Origin: JBOGED01 sp050743205
GTDB taxonomy: Bacteria; Actinomycetota; Nitriliruptoria; Euzebyales; Egibacteraceae
Direction of reading: 5' to 3'
Length of the DNA stretch: 13,094 bases
Assembly: GCA_050743205.1 (NCBI GenBank)
Contig: JBOGEA010000155.1
Location: 1 to 13,094, forward strand
The notes beneath the pieces are model-generated. The model was not told where the DNA came from. It ran no database searches and saw nothing but the letters and a program-made list of their open reading frames with translations. The stretch's first letter is position 1; the number at the start of each line of letters is the position of its first letter. A program made the translations under genes and the position numbers. Below, piece after piece: positions 1 through 7,139 of this stretch.

Positions 1-704
1 CTCGTGGGATCCGCGAGGCGCAGCTCGACGGGGGCGGTTCCATCGACGAGCGCTTGGTCGATCCGGGTCCCGTCCCGGAAGGTTCCGCTGGTCGACCGCT
101 GGTCGCAGGCGAGCCAGCCGACGCCGGGCCGGTGCGCGATCACGAGGTGCGTGCGGCTGACCCTCGGGTCGTCGATGTGGACCGCGCACGCCGGGTCTCG
201 GCCGACGGACACCTGCTCGCCGGGCCGCGCGAGCCGGCTCCCGTCCGGACTGGACAGCTCCAGGATCGGCGCGGCCCCCGCCGCGGGGGGCCGTGCGAGC
301 GGGCTGCCGTCTGGACTGGACAGCTCCAGGATCGGCGCGGCGTCCGCCGCGGGGGGCCGTGCGAGCGGGCTGCCGTCTGGACCGGACAGCTCCAGGATCG
401 GCGCGGTCCCCGCCGGCCGTGCGACCCGCAGCAGCAGCTCCGGGCCGTCGGGGCCGCCGAGCCGCACGCTGGCGTCGCCGTCGATGACCAGGCTGGTGAT
501 GCGGGCGCCGGCGCTCCAACTGCCTCGGCTGGAGCAGTCGAGCCACCGCCAGCGGTCGCCGTGCGGTTGGATCCTGGCGTGGCTGCGGCTCACCCGGTCA
601 TCGGCGACCACGACCGTCGAGCGGGGATCGCGCCCGACCGTCACCTCGGCGTCGAACTGGCGGGTCACCCCGTCGCAGGTGATCACCAGCGAGGGTGCGC
701 TCAT
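1..704 (-). CDS. Two-FHA-domain protein, 3' end outside window (possibly Rv1747-like ABC exporter)
   Basis: Translating the minus strand from the ATG at 704 gives 234 codons with no stop, so the C-terminus lies off the window. Two FHA domains are visible. The first, about residues 1-95, has GRD near residue 25 and SRSHA near residue 40. The second, about 158-225, has VGRDPAC, VSRTH and STSGTF. FHA domains bind phosphothreonine peptides, so this is a likely reader of the neighbouring kinase. Between them lies a linker of three near-identical 22-residue units. The phrase GGPDGPELLLRV after FHA-1 and the FHA-linker-FHA order recall the N-terminal half of M. tuberculosis Rv1747, an ABC exporter regulated by its adjacent kinase PknF. 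That homology is inferred, since any ABC domain would be outside the window. The start overlaps the kinase stop as ATGA, which indicates translational coupling. Confidence 0.85.
   Translation of the reverse strand, partial: MSAPSLVITCDGVTRQFDAEVTVGRDPRSTVVVADDRVSRSHARIQPHGDRWRWLDCSSRGSWSAGARITSLVIDGDASVRLGGPDGPELLLRVARPAGTAPILELSGPDGSPLARPPAADAAPILELSSPDGSPLARPPAAGAAPILELSSPDGSRLARPGEQVSVGRDPACAVHIDDPRVSRTHLVIAHRPGVGWLACDQRSTSGTFRDGTRIDQALVDGTAPVELRLADPT
231..416 (-). repeat. 66-bp in-frame tandem repeat, about 2.8 copies
   Basis: A 66-bp unit recurs with exact period: the shared plus-strand string ggacagctccaggatcgg begins at 252, 318 and 384. Each unit encodes 22 residues containing ILELSxPDGS and LARP. 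Copies differ at only a few bases, suggesting recent slippage or unequal recombination. It forms the linker between the two FHA domains, and gain or loss of a unit keeps the reading frame. Confidence 0.9.
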
Positions 705-2014
705 TGGGTCACCCGCCCGTCACGGGGACCGAAGTGGATCTGCGTCCCGGCGCGAGTCTCGATGGTCCGGCCTGGGGGAACCTGCTGGCCGCGGCCGTCG
801 GGATCGGTGGCGGCCCAGGCCTTGTCGGTGAGGTTGCGCAGGCCCCATCGGCGGGGGTCATGCGGATGCGCGGTCATCTCCGCGACCGGCGCGGTGGCGT
901 CGTGGTCGCTGGCGAAGTGGTCGGTCCAGACCTTGGTCTTGGGGCCGAGCGCGATCCGGTGACGGCCGATCTCCAGCATGAGGGGGCGGTAGCAGGGCGA
1001 CCCACAGCGCACGCAGCCGCGCCGCGGGTCGTCCCAGTCGTAGAAGATCGTCCGGCCGCAGGATCCGCAGGAGAGGATCGAGTCCCGCATGCGGAGCATC
1101 GCCGACGCCCACGCGCTCTCGCGCACCCGTTCGCCTGGGTCGCGTAGCCCGGCTGTGAACGCCTGGATGAACAGCCGCCGGATGAACGTGGGGTAGGCGC
1201 GCCAGTACCGGACGGGGGTGTCGTCGAGCGGCGGATTGCGGTCGTTGCGCGGGTCGAAGATGAACACGGGGTCACGGCCGAGGTGCTCGATCTGCCAGCG
1301 GATGTCGGATGGGCCGGCTTCGCTTTTCCTGCCGTCCAGCGGATGGGCGATCATCAGGATCTCGAACAGCGCGACCGCCAGGCTGTGCAGGTCGGTGCGC
1401 GCTGACGGCCAGGAGGCGCCCGGTGTGTTCGGGCCTTCGAGCAGCAGGACCACCTCGGGCGCCATGTAACCGAGGGTGCCGTACACCGGACCTGGCGTGC
1501 CGTCGATCCCGACGTTGTCGTTGTCGCAGATCAGCGCGTCGCCCCTGTCCGGCGCGAAGAACAGGTTGCCGCGGTTGATGTCGCGGTAGCACAGGCCCAG
1601 CGCATGGAGTTTGAGGAAGCTGCGGGCCAGCTGGAACGACAGCGTGGTCAGCGCGGCGAACGACACCTCGAGCGGCCTGCCCTGATCGTCCGTCCCGCTC
1701 AAGTACTGGTGAAGGTCGACGTAGCCGGACGGGCGCAGCCGCATGAGGTACCCGAACTCGTCCCTGCCCTTGATGCGCGCGAGACCGAGCGGCCACAGGA
1801 ACCGCTCGCTGGGTGGGCCCCGCTCCACCAACTCGGCCAGGTTGTCCGCGTGGTCGGCCGGCGCGGCCCCTGTTCGGTACCACTTCAGGGCGAAGGCACG
1901 GCGAGCGCGGTCATGCGCCTCGAAGACGGCGCCCTGCCCGCCCTCGCCGAGGCACCGGCCTACGGTCACCGGGCCGTGGCCCTCGACCTCGACTTCGGTT
2001 CCCGCTGTCAGCAC
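701..2014 (-). CDS. Atypical Ser/Thr protein kinase with zinc ribbon and FHA-like C-terminus
   Basis: 437 aa if started at GTG 2014, which follows an AGGGGAG ribosome site and puts LTAGTEV at the N-terminus. ATG 2032, six codons upstream, is the alternative but lacks a clear ribosome site. Kinase motifs: glycine loop GEGGQGAVF (23-31), Lys in ALKW (44), catalytic loop YRDINRGN (Asp145, Asn150), CDNDN in place of DFG (Asp164), MAPE (184-187). His of HRD is Tyr and DFG is DND. A zinc ribbon follows (Cys316, Cys319, Cys334, Cys337). The tail (about 345-430) reads like a degenerate FHA fold, with GLRNL and later GTQIHFG. No membrane span is seen, so it should be cytosolic. It sits divergent to the VWA-PP2C operon and is coupled to the FHA gene by ATGA. 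The expected role is to phosphorylate Ser/Thr targets, opposed by the PP2C. Confidence 0.88.
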   Translation of the reverse strand: MLTAGTEVEVEGHGPVTVGRCLGEGGQGAVFEAHDRARRAFALKWYRTGAAPADHADNLAELVERGPPSERFLWPLGLARIKGRDEFGYLMRLRPSGYVDLHQYLSGTDDQGRPLEVSFAALTTLSFQLARSFLKLHALGLCYRDINRGNLFFAPDRGDALICDNDNVGIDGTPGPVYGTLGYMAPEVVLLLEGPNTPGASWPSARTDLHSLAVALFEILMIAHPLDGRKSEAGPSDIRWQIEHLGRDPVFIFDPRNDRNPPLDDTPVRYWRAYPTFIRRLFIQAFTAGLRDPGERVRESAWASAMLRMRDSILSCGSCGRTIFYDWDDPRRGCVRCGSPCYRPLMLEIGRHRIALGPKTKVWTDHFASDHDATAPVAEMTAHPHDPRRWGLRNLTDKAWAATDPDGRGQQVPPGRTIETRAGTQIHFGPRDGRVTQ

Positions 2015-2191
2015 AGCGGCCACTCCCCTCATGCCGCGAACCCGCTGCGGCGAGTGTGCCACAGCCTGGCCAATTGTCCATCCGTGAGACTTCGCAAATT
2101 TCCGGCTCACGCCCGGTCCCGTGAAGTACCCTGAGACCAGCGGGTATGGACACAGACTGCGGGCAGACGCAGGTGAGTGGGAGGTGGGTCC
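2015..2191. promoter_or_regulatory. Divergent intergenic control region between kinase and VWA operons
   Basis: About 177 bp separate the two outward-reading operons, so both promoters should lie here. Rightward, a TACCCT hexamer at 2127-2132 fits the TAnnnT -10 pattern of actinobacteria but has no good -35. A GGTC...GACC inverted repeat brackets this hexamer and could be an operator. Leftward, TGGACA followed after about 16 nt by CACACT is a weak candidate. The positions are guesses from pattern, not evidence of transcription. Confidence 0.35.
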
Positions 2192-2884
2192 ATGAGCGAC
2201 GACGATCGCCTGGGGGGCGCGCTCGCCAAGCGGCCGCTGCACTTCTTCTGGGTGCTCGACGCATCCGGCTCAATGGCGGCTGACGGCAAGATGCAGGCGC
2301 TGAACGTCGCGGTCCACGAGGCCATCGATCCACTCAGGGACGTCGCTCGGCAGCAGTCGGGCGTCGAGCTGCTGGTGCGGGCGCTGACGTTCGCGAACGC
2401 GGTGAGCTGGGTCGTGTCAGAGCCCACACCGATCGAGCGGTTCCGCTGGTCAGACGTGTCGGTGGTGCCGCGTGGCGTGACGGAGCTGGGCGTCGCGCTG
2501 CGCGAGCTGGCCGCCCAGATGCGCATTCTTGAGGCCAATCGCAGAGGGTTCGCGCCGGCGATCGTGCTCGTGTCCGACGGTCAGCCCACCGACACGGCCA
2601 CACCGTCGTTCCGTGCGGGCCTGCAGGAGCTGCTCGGCACCGCGTGGGGCGAGCGAGCGACGCGGCTCGCCATCGGGATCGGCCGCGACGCGGACCTCGA
2701 CGTGCTCAAAGCCTTCATCGCCCGGGGCGAGATCGAGCCCATCATGGCGGACAACCCTCAACAGCTGGCCGAGGCCCTGCGCTTCGTCTCCACACTCGCG
2801 GTGAAGAAATCATCGATCCCGGCGGTGAACGTGCCTGGTGGGCTGCCGCCGACAATCGGCCCCTCGACCTCGCCCATCTGGTAG
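2192..2884 (+). CDS. TerY-like von Willebrand factor A (VWA) domain protein
   Basis: 230 aa. The start is ATG 2192, chosen for a GGAGGT ribosome site six bases upstream; the in-frame GTG at 2177 would lie inside that signal. A single VWA domain fills most of the protein. Its metal-ion-dependent adhesion site is complete: DASGSM (Asp23, Ser25, Ser27), Thr97 in GVTELG and Asp129 in SDGQPTD. There is no signal peptide or membrane span, so the protein is cytosolic. The tail is short, Pro/Ser-rich and ends SPIW. TerY-family VWA proteins occur with PP2C phosphatases and kinases in TerY-P triads, where they are thought to act as metal-dependent scaffolds. The gene leads the rightward operon, with only six bases before the phosphatase gene. 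The family call rests on motif and context. Confidence 0.88.
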   Translation: MSDDDRLGGALAKRPLHFFWVLDASGSMAADGKMQALNVAVHEAIDPLRDVARQQSGVELLVRALTFANAVSWVVSEPTPIERFRWSDVSVVPRGVTELGVALRELAAQMRILEANRRGFAPAIVLVSDGQPTDTATPSFRAGLQELLGTAWGERATRLAIGIGRDADLDVLKAFIARGEIEPIMADNPQQLAEALRFVSTLAVKKSSIPAVNVPGGLPPTIGPSTSPIW

Positions 2885-2890
2885 GCACGC

Positions 2891-4381
2891 ATGAGTTGGC
2901 ATCCTGTCGGCGGGACGCACATCGGGTCGTCCCATGTCGCTGCTGGGCAGCATAACGAAGACGCGTGGCACAAGTCTGGCCGTGGCCAGTTCGCGGCGGT
3001 CGCCGTCGCCGACGGCCATGGCTCGAAGCGCTGCCCCCGGGCCCGTGAAGGCGCGCGGTTCGCGGTCGAGATCCTGGTCGAGGAGCTGATGGAGGTCGGC
3101 GGACATGACCTGGACTCGCTGGCGCTGGAGACCGCGCTCAGGGAGAGGGTCGGATCCAGGCTGATTAAGCGGTGGCGGGAGCAGGTGAAGGGCGATGCGG
3201 CGGCGCACCCGTTCACCCCCGCCGAGCGGGCCGAGATGGGCTCAGGCGACAACGAGTCCCACGCCGCTCTGCTCGCCTACGGCTGTACCGTCATGGCCGC
3301 TCTGGGCACCCCGCACGCGGTCGGGGTCCTCCAGATCGGCGACGGCGACATCGTCGCGGTGGCCGACGACGGCCACCGGACCGTGAGCCGCCCACTGCCC
3401 GACGATCCAACAAACGTGGCGAACGTGACGGCGTCGCTGTCTCAGCCAGAGGCGTTCGATCACCTGCGGGTTCGGGTCATGAGGGAGCCCCAGCTGCTGG
3501 TGTGGGCCTCGACCGACGGGTTCGGCGGGGCCTACACCGACCCTGAGTGGTGGAGGCAGGTCGGCGCCGAGCTCGCCGAGCGCAGGGAGCGGCTGCCCCT
3601 GGACGAGATCGAGCGGCGCATCCCCGAGTGGCTCGCCGAGCCCGCGAACGTGGCCGGCGACGACACCACGATGGCGATGCTGCTCCGCGACACGAGGTCG
3701 AGGCCCCGAGCGCTCACCACCCTCTCCGTCGCTCCCGCCCTGGTCGGTCCCAAGCGGGATCAAGGCGGGAGGGGGCCTGGCCGGGTCACGGCCGCGGTGG
3801 CCGCGCTCGGCGTCCTTCTCGTCGTCACCGCCGTCTTTTTCAGCGGCCTGCTGTTCGGCAGGTCGGGGTCCGGGCAGGCCGAGGTGGCGTCGGCCCCGCC
3901 AGCGGCGGAGCCGACGCTGCCCGCGGTGGAGCCGCTTCCTCCCCCTCCGCCTGAACACGTCCTGCTTTATGGCGAGTTCCCCGACGGGTCCTTCGTTTTT
4001 CAGATTGACCCACGAGGCCCCGGCGTGGTTGTGGCGGTGAGGCCCGAGATGCCCGCGCAGAACGAGCCCATCGGTGTCGCACGGTCCCCGTCCGACGTCT
4101 GGCTGATCGACGGCACGCTCGTGCGGCACCTTACGCTCGGACTCCAACTTCAGCTGTCCGAGACGGACTTCATGGCTCCGTTGGCCGATCTGGAGCTGAA
4201 GGCCGGCCGTGTGTGGGTGCTCGCCGACGACGGCCGACTCGTCTGGTGGTTGCCGGATGACTGCCATGCCGATTGCCAGCCTCGTTGCCTGAACGTCTAC
4301 AGCAACGAACCAGCCTGCCCCGTGGAGCCCGAACCGGGCGTCCAGCCCGACGGCTCTCGAGGAAACGGTCCAGACGGATGA
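2891..4381 (+). CDS. PP2C-family Ser/Thr phosphatase, membrane-anchored with outer domain
   Basis: 496 aa. The cytosolic PP2C domain spans about residues 5-265. Metal-binding and core motifs are present: HNEDAW (Glu23, Asp24), ADGHG (Asp41), GDGD (150-153), STDGF (Asp209) and GDDTT (Asp257, Asp258). All the acidic residues expected for a two-metal phosphatase appear intact. A membrane span at about 299-322 is followed by a Pro-rich linker and about 150 outer residues, including repeated VWxL(I/A)D strands and five Cys near the end (DCHADCQPRC and NEPACP). This could be a small beta-rich sensing domain, but I do not recognise its family. The start ATG lies six bases after the VWA stop, and the stop overlaps the next start as ATGA. 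It probably reverses the work of the divergent kinase, perhaps under control of its outer domain. Confidence 0.9.
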   Translation: MSWHPVGGTHIGSSHVAAGQHNEDAWHKSGRGQFAAVAVADGHGSKRCPRAREGARFAVEILVEELMEVGGHDLDSLALETALRERVGSRLIKRWREQVKGDAAAHPFTPAERAEMGSGDNESHAALLAYGCTVMAALGTPHAVGVLQIGDGDIVAVADDGHRTVSRPLPDDPTNVANVTASLSQPEAFDHLRVRVMREPQLLVWASTDGFGGAYTDPEWWRQVGAELAERRERLPLDEIERRIPEWLAEPANVAGDDTTMAMLLRDTRSRPRALTTLSVAPALVGPKRDQGGRGPGRVTAAVAALGVLLVVTAVFFSGLLFGRSGSGQAEVASAPPAAEPTLPAVEPLPPPPPEHVLLYGEFPDGSFVFQIDPRGPGVVVAVRPEMPAQNEPIGVARSPSDVWLIDGTLVRHLTLGLQLQLSETDFMAPLADLELKAGRVWVLADDGRLVWWLPDDCHADCQPRCLNVYSNEPACPVEPEPGVQPDGSRGNGPDG

Positions 4382-5361
4382 GCGCCGGGTCAGGCGATCG
4401 GACCTTGCAGCGCGATCGGGTGGAGCGGGCACTGGCCGATCTCGTGCGGGATCGCGGGCCGGGCAGCGTCCGGGAACCGGGCACGCTCCGGGCCCTTCTG
4501 GCCGATTACGTAGGAGATCAGGCCATTCGCTGCCGGCCCGAGATCGACCTTCTCGTCGCCACCGCGCAGGCCTGGGCCAGCGGTCAGGCGCTGCAGGGGG
4601 CGGACGCCGACTGGGCGCAGCGCACCTTGTCCACCACGCTCGGTTTCGCCCCGTCGTCGTCGTCGTCGCCGCCGTCGTCGTCGTCGTCGCCGCCGCCGCC
4701 GTCGCCGTCGCCGCCGCCGCCGCTGCCCCGGCCCCGACGGCGGGGCCTCGTCGCGGTCGCCGTGCTCGCCGCATTTCTCGGCCTCGGCGGGCTGCTGATC
4801 GCCGGCGGCTCGTCTCCAGAGCCTCCCGAGACGGAAACACCGACCGAGGTCGAGACCGTGGAGCCGACCGAGGTCGAAACGCTGGACGCAACCGAGGTCG
4901 AAACGCTGGAGTCGACTTCTGAGTCGAGCGCCGTGAGTCGACTGCGCGCGCAGCTGCCGTTTGAGTTCTCTCAGTGCCAGCCGTTCGACGACCCGGCCGC
5001 CACGTCCTTGAATGCGGGGCTCGCGGATGTCGAACTCACCGCCGTGCAGCTGCCGTTACCCCTCGCAGCCCTGACGTGCGACAGGCCTGATGACCGCTTT
5101 ACCCACCTGTTCTGGCTGGTCCCGGGCACGGACGTCGCGCAGCTGCTGGCAAACGCCGCCGCTGCCGTAGGCGCGGATTTGGGAGAGGTCAACAACGTCG
5201 AAACCAGCCAGCAGACCGGCTGGTACTTCGCGTACGACTCCCAGATCGATGAGTCGGCTTCTCTCGGCTATTACCTCTACCGCCGTCCCGACGTCATCGC
5301 CGTCATCCTCGTCGAAAACGGCACCGCGGCCGAACTCGAGGCCAACGCAACGCTGTACTAG
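4378..5361 (+). CDS. Single-span membrane protein with helical N-domain and outer domain, PP2C partner
   Basis: 327 aa from ATG 4378, which overlaps the phosphatase stop (ATGA); open frame continues upstream, but coupling favours this start. Parts in order: a helical cytosolic domain (about 8-90) with LRALLADYV and RPEIDLLVATA; a Ser/Pro stretch (91-118) made of TCG/CCG triplets; a basic stop-transfer PRPRRR; a membrane span (123-144); an acidic TEVET repeat (155-180); and an outer domain (185-327) with two Cys (200, 233) that could form a disulfide. The function is unknown. The short helical domain resembles small adaptor-like domains seen in bacterial signalling proteins, but I cannot name a family. 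Its topology copies that of the PP2C next door, so the two may act together at the membrane. The stop overlaps that of the converging lipoprotein gene. Confidence 0.8.
   Translation: MSAGSGDRTLQRDRVERALADLVRDRGPGSVREPGTLRALLADYVGDQAIRCRPEIDLLVATAQAWASGQALQGADADWAQRTLSTTLGFAPSSSSSPPSSSSSPPPPSPSPPPPLPRPRRRGLVAVAVLAAFLGLGGLLIAGGSSPEPPETETPTEVETVEPTEVETLDATEVETLESTSESSAVSRLRAQLPFEFSQCQPFDDPAATSLNAGLADVELTAVQLPLPLAALTCDRPDDRFTHLFWLVPGTDVAQLLANAAAAVGADLGEVNNVETSQQTGWYFAYDSQIDESASLGYYLYRRPDVIAVILVENGTAAELEANATLY
4651..4722 (+). repeat. Imperfect TCG/CCG trinucleotide microsatellite
   Basis: Runs of tcg and ccg triplets encode an all-Ser/Pro segment just before the membrane span of the partner protein. 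Slippage here would change linker length in steps of one residue without breaking the frame. It is also a likely spot for assembly or sequencing length errors. Confidence 0.9.
4843..4912 (+). repeat. 24-bp in-frame tandem repeat (TEVET), three copies
   Basis: accgaggtcga begins at 4843, 4867 and 4891, an exact 24-bp period. Each unit encodes eight residues with TEVET(V/L)(E/D). It forms an acidic stalk immediately outside the membrane in the PP2C partner protein. Confidence 0.88.
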
Positions 5362-5984
5362 CCATTCCCCACCCACCCCGGGTTGACGGTGTGGGTGTGC
5401 GGCTCGCCGGTACCGGCCTCGTGCGCGTACGTCTCGATGAAGCTCCTCACCACGCCTGGGTCGACCCTGTCGCAGCGCTGGAGGATGCCCCAGGCGGTGA
5501 GCGCGACCTGGCCTGGTTGGAGATTGGCGTAGGGGGTCAGCGCGATCTGGTCCGGAAACTCGCGCTCCACGGACTGGAGCGCGGACAGGTCGTCTGCGGA
5601 GATGTCGCGGTACGAGATCACGATCCCTCCGGCCTCGAGGACACTGACCTGCTCCGGCTCGGAGAGCGGGTCGTCCGCGCCCGCACGGCCGAGCAGCGGC
5701 GCCCCGGAGGCGTGCCATCCCGAGGTCGGGGGCGTTGAGCTGTAGGGCACGGGCGGCTCGCGGTCGCCGAGCAGGTGCCCGCCGCCCTGGACCCGCGGCC
5801 GCTCCACGGGGCCGCACGCATCATCTGAGCCGCTCGATGAGCCGCAGCCGGCCAGCGCCACCGCGACGACGATCGTGAGCAGCCGGAGTGGGCCTCGCGC
5901 GCCGGTTGACGGCTTGAGCGGGCTCTGCCGCGGGCCGGGCTCCTCTGGGTGTGGCGGGTGGGTCGTGCGGCCCTCCCGGCTCAT
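5358..5984 (-). CDS. DUF3105-like lipoprotein
   Basis: 208 aa from ATG 5984, which overlaps the anti-sigma stop as ATGA. A hydrophobic segment ends in the lipobox LAGC (Cys47), so the mature protein should be a lipid-anchored surface protein; the N-terminus before the hydrophobic stretch is unusually long at about 34 residues. The PVPYSSTPPTSGWH stretch (78-91) matches the signature I associate with DUF3105, whose function is not established. As I recall the family, a later motif reads LEHG; here it is LEAGGIVISY, so a conserved His appears lost. The C-terminal HTHTVNPG stretch is His-rich. It is last in a four-gene operon, and its place behind a sigma/anti-sigma pair suggests an envelope-stress or sensing role, which is inference. 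Confidence 0.78.
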   Translation of the reverse strand: MSREGRTTHPPHPEEPGPRQSPLKPSTGARGPLRLLTIVVAVALAGCGSSSGSDDACGPVERPRVQGGGHLLGDREPPVPYSSTPPTSGWHASGAPLLGRAGADDPLSEPEQVSVLEAGGIVISYRDISADDLSALQSVEREFPDQIALTPYANLQPGQVALTAWGILQRCDRVDPGVVRSFIETYAHEAGTGEPHTHTVNPGWVGNG

Positions 5985-6589
5985 GCGTGTGCGCGTCTGT
6001 GTGCCTTTATGGGCTGGAGTGAGAGCAGCAGCCCCGCCAGGCCGACGAGCAGGGGAAGGTGGGCGGCCTCGGCCAGCAGCTCCACGTCGGGACCGGTGGC
6101 ATGCGCCGCCGACGGCAGCAGCACGACCAGCACAGCCATCACCGCCACCGGCAGCAGACCGCGCCCGTAGCGGGCGGGCCGCCACGCCGTCAGCAGGAAC
6201 CCGAGGGAGATCGCGGCCTGCAGTCCGGAGATATCCTGGCCGAAGTGACCCGCGACGGCGGCCATGCCGGTCAGCCCTGCTATTTCGAGCGCGAACAGGA
6301 CGAGCCCCGTCAAGCCCGCCGCCGCGAGCAGGAGGCGGGCCGCCTCGCGCTGGCGGGCCAGCGGACGCTCGATTCTTCGGCGGAAGGCCTCGATCGCCGC
6401 GCTGGCGACATCGGGGCTGCCCGCCGGCCGCACTCTGACGGCCCGGGTGACCCGAGCGAGGGTCGAGGCCCAGGCCGTGCAGGCCTCGCAGGCGTCGATG
6501 TGCGCCCTCGCCACCGGATCGTCCAACGCCTCGGTGTCACGGAACGCTGACAGCCACTCCCGGGCCGTCCCGCACTCATGACCTGCCAT
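5981..6589 (-). CDS. zf-HC2 membrane anti-sigma factor, four predicted spans
   Basis: 202 aa from ATG 6589, preferred because AGAGGGG lies about seven bases upstream; GTG 6592 is the alternative. The N-terminus holds Cys6 and the zinc-binding HxxxCxxC motif (His30, Cys34, Cys37) of ZAS-type anti-sigma factors, which bind and silence a partner ECF sigma. Four hydrophobic segments follow, at about 84-103, 121-137, 145-163 and 170-191. Many ZAS factors have one or none, so this is an elaborate membrane part that may do the sensing. The gene overlaps the sigma gene by 14 bp and is the obvious cognate regulator. Its stop overlaps the lipoprotein start. Confidence 0.87.
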   Translation of the reverse strand: MAGHECGTAREWLSAFRDTEALDDPVARAHIDACEACTAWASTLARVTRAVRVRPAGSPDVASAAIEAFRRRIERPLARQREAARLLLAAAGLTGLVLFALEIAGLTGMAAVAGHFGQDISGLQAAISLGFLLTAWRPARYGRGLLPVAVMAVLVVLLPSAAHATGPDVELLAEAAHLPLLVGLAGLLLSLQPIKAHRRAHA

Positions 6590-7139
6590 CACTCGCCCCC
6601 TCTGCTTGTGCGCCGAGTGCCGCCACCAGCCGCTCCCGCGACCGGAACACCCGTGAGCGGATCGTTCCCACCTTGCATCCGGCGACCTCGGCCGCCTGCT
6701 CGTATGAAAGGCCTATGAGCTGCGTGAGCACGAAGGCCTGCCGCAGGTCGGCCGGCAGCTGGTTGACCAGCTGCGCGATCTCGACGGCGCCTGACGCGCA
6801 GGTCTGTCTCCGATCGGGCTCGACGTCGTGCGCCCGCATGTCGCGGTGCCGGCGCTCGCGTCGCAGGACCTCGGCGACGGCGCGCCGGGCGAGCACCAGC
6901 ATGTACACGCGTATGGGCGCCTCGCCCCGGTAGCGGCGGATCGCGGTGACGGCGCGCAGGAATGTCTCCTGGGCAGCCTCGAACGCGAACTCCCGATCGC
7001 CGGTCAGCGCGTAGCAGTACCGCCAGATGTCGTCCTGCAGCGCCCGACACAGCGCCTCAAAGGCCTGGTCATCGCCACGCGCCGCGTGGCGGGCAACCGC
7101 GTCGATGTCACCTGCGCTCACATTGCAAGGGTGTCTCAC
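6576..7139 (-). CDS. ECF (extracytoplasmic function) RNA polymerase sigma factor
   Basis: 187 aa, a normal length for a two-domain ECF sigma factor. Region 2 covers about 25-95, with AAQETFLRAV (55-64) in the core-binding helix. Region 4 covers about 120-175, with the helix-turn-helix LSYEQAAEVAGCKVGTIRSRVFRSR. The start is taken as GTG 7139 because it overlaps the psuG stop (GTGA), implying coupled translation; GTG 7121 is an in-frame alternative. No extra C-terminal domain is present. The protein should direct RNA polymerase to stress-type promoters when freed from the downstream anti-sigma factor. A GGAAC about 25 bases upstream, inside psuG, might be a -35 for autoregulation, but no convincing -10 pairs with it. 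Confidence 0.92.
   Translation of the reverse strand: MRHPCNVSAGDIDAVARHAARGDDQAFEALCRALQDDIWRYCYALTGDREFAFEAAQETFLRAVTAIRRYRGEAPIRVYMLVLARRAVAEVLRRERRHRDMRAHDVEPDRRQTCASGAVEIAQLVNQLPADLRQAFVLTQLIGLSYEQAAEVAGCKVGTIRSRVFRSRERLVAALGAQAEGASDGRS

Noticed and set aside
231..416. CRISPR array
   Set aside because: Three directly adjacent 66-bp units with no unique spacers, in frame within an FHA gene.
3242..4891. Long minus-strand open frame of 549 codons opposite the PP2C and partner genes
   Set aside because: It is low-complexity Arg/Pro/Gly sequence opposite two genes with clear domains, a shadow frame of high-GC codon bias.
1..5361. Full tellurite-resistance (ter) operon
   Set aside because: Only TerY-P-like components are seen; no TerD, TerB, TerC or TerZ signature occurs in the window.
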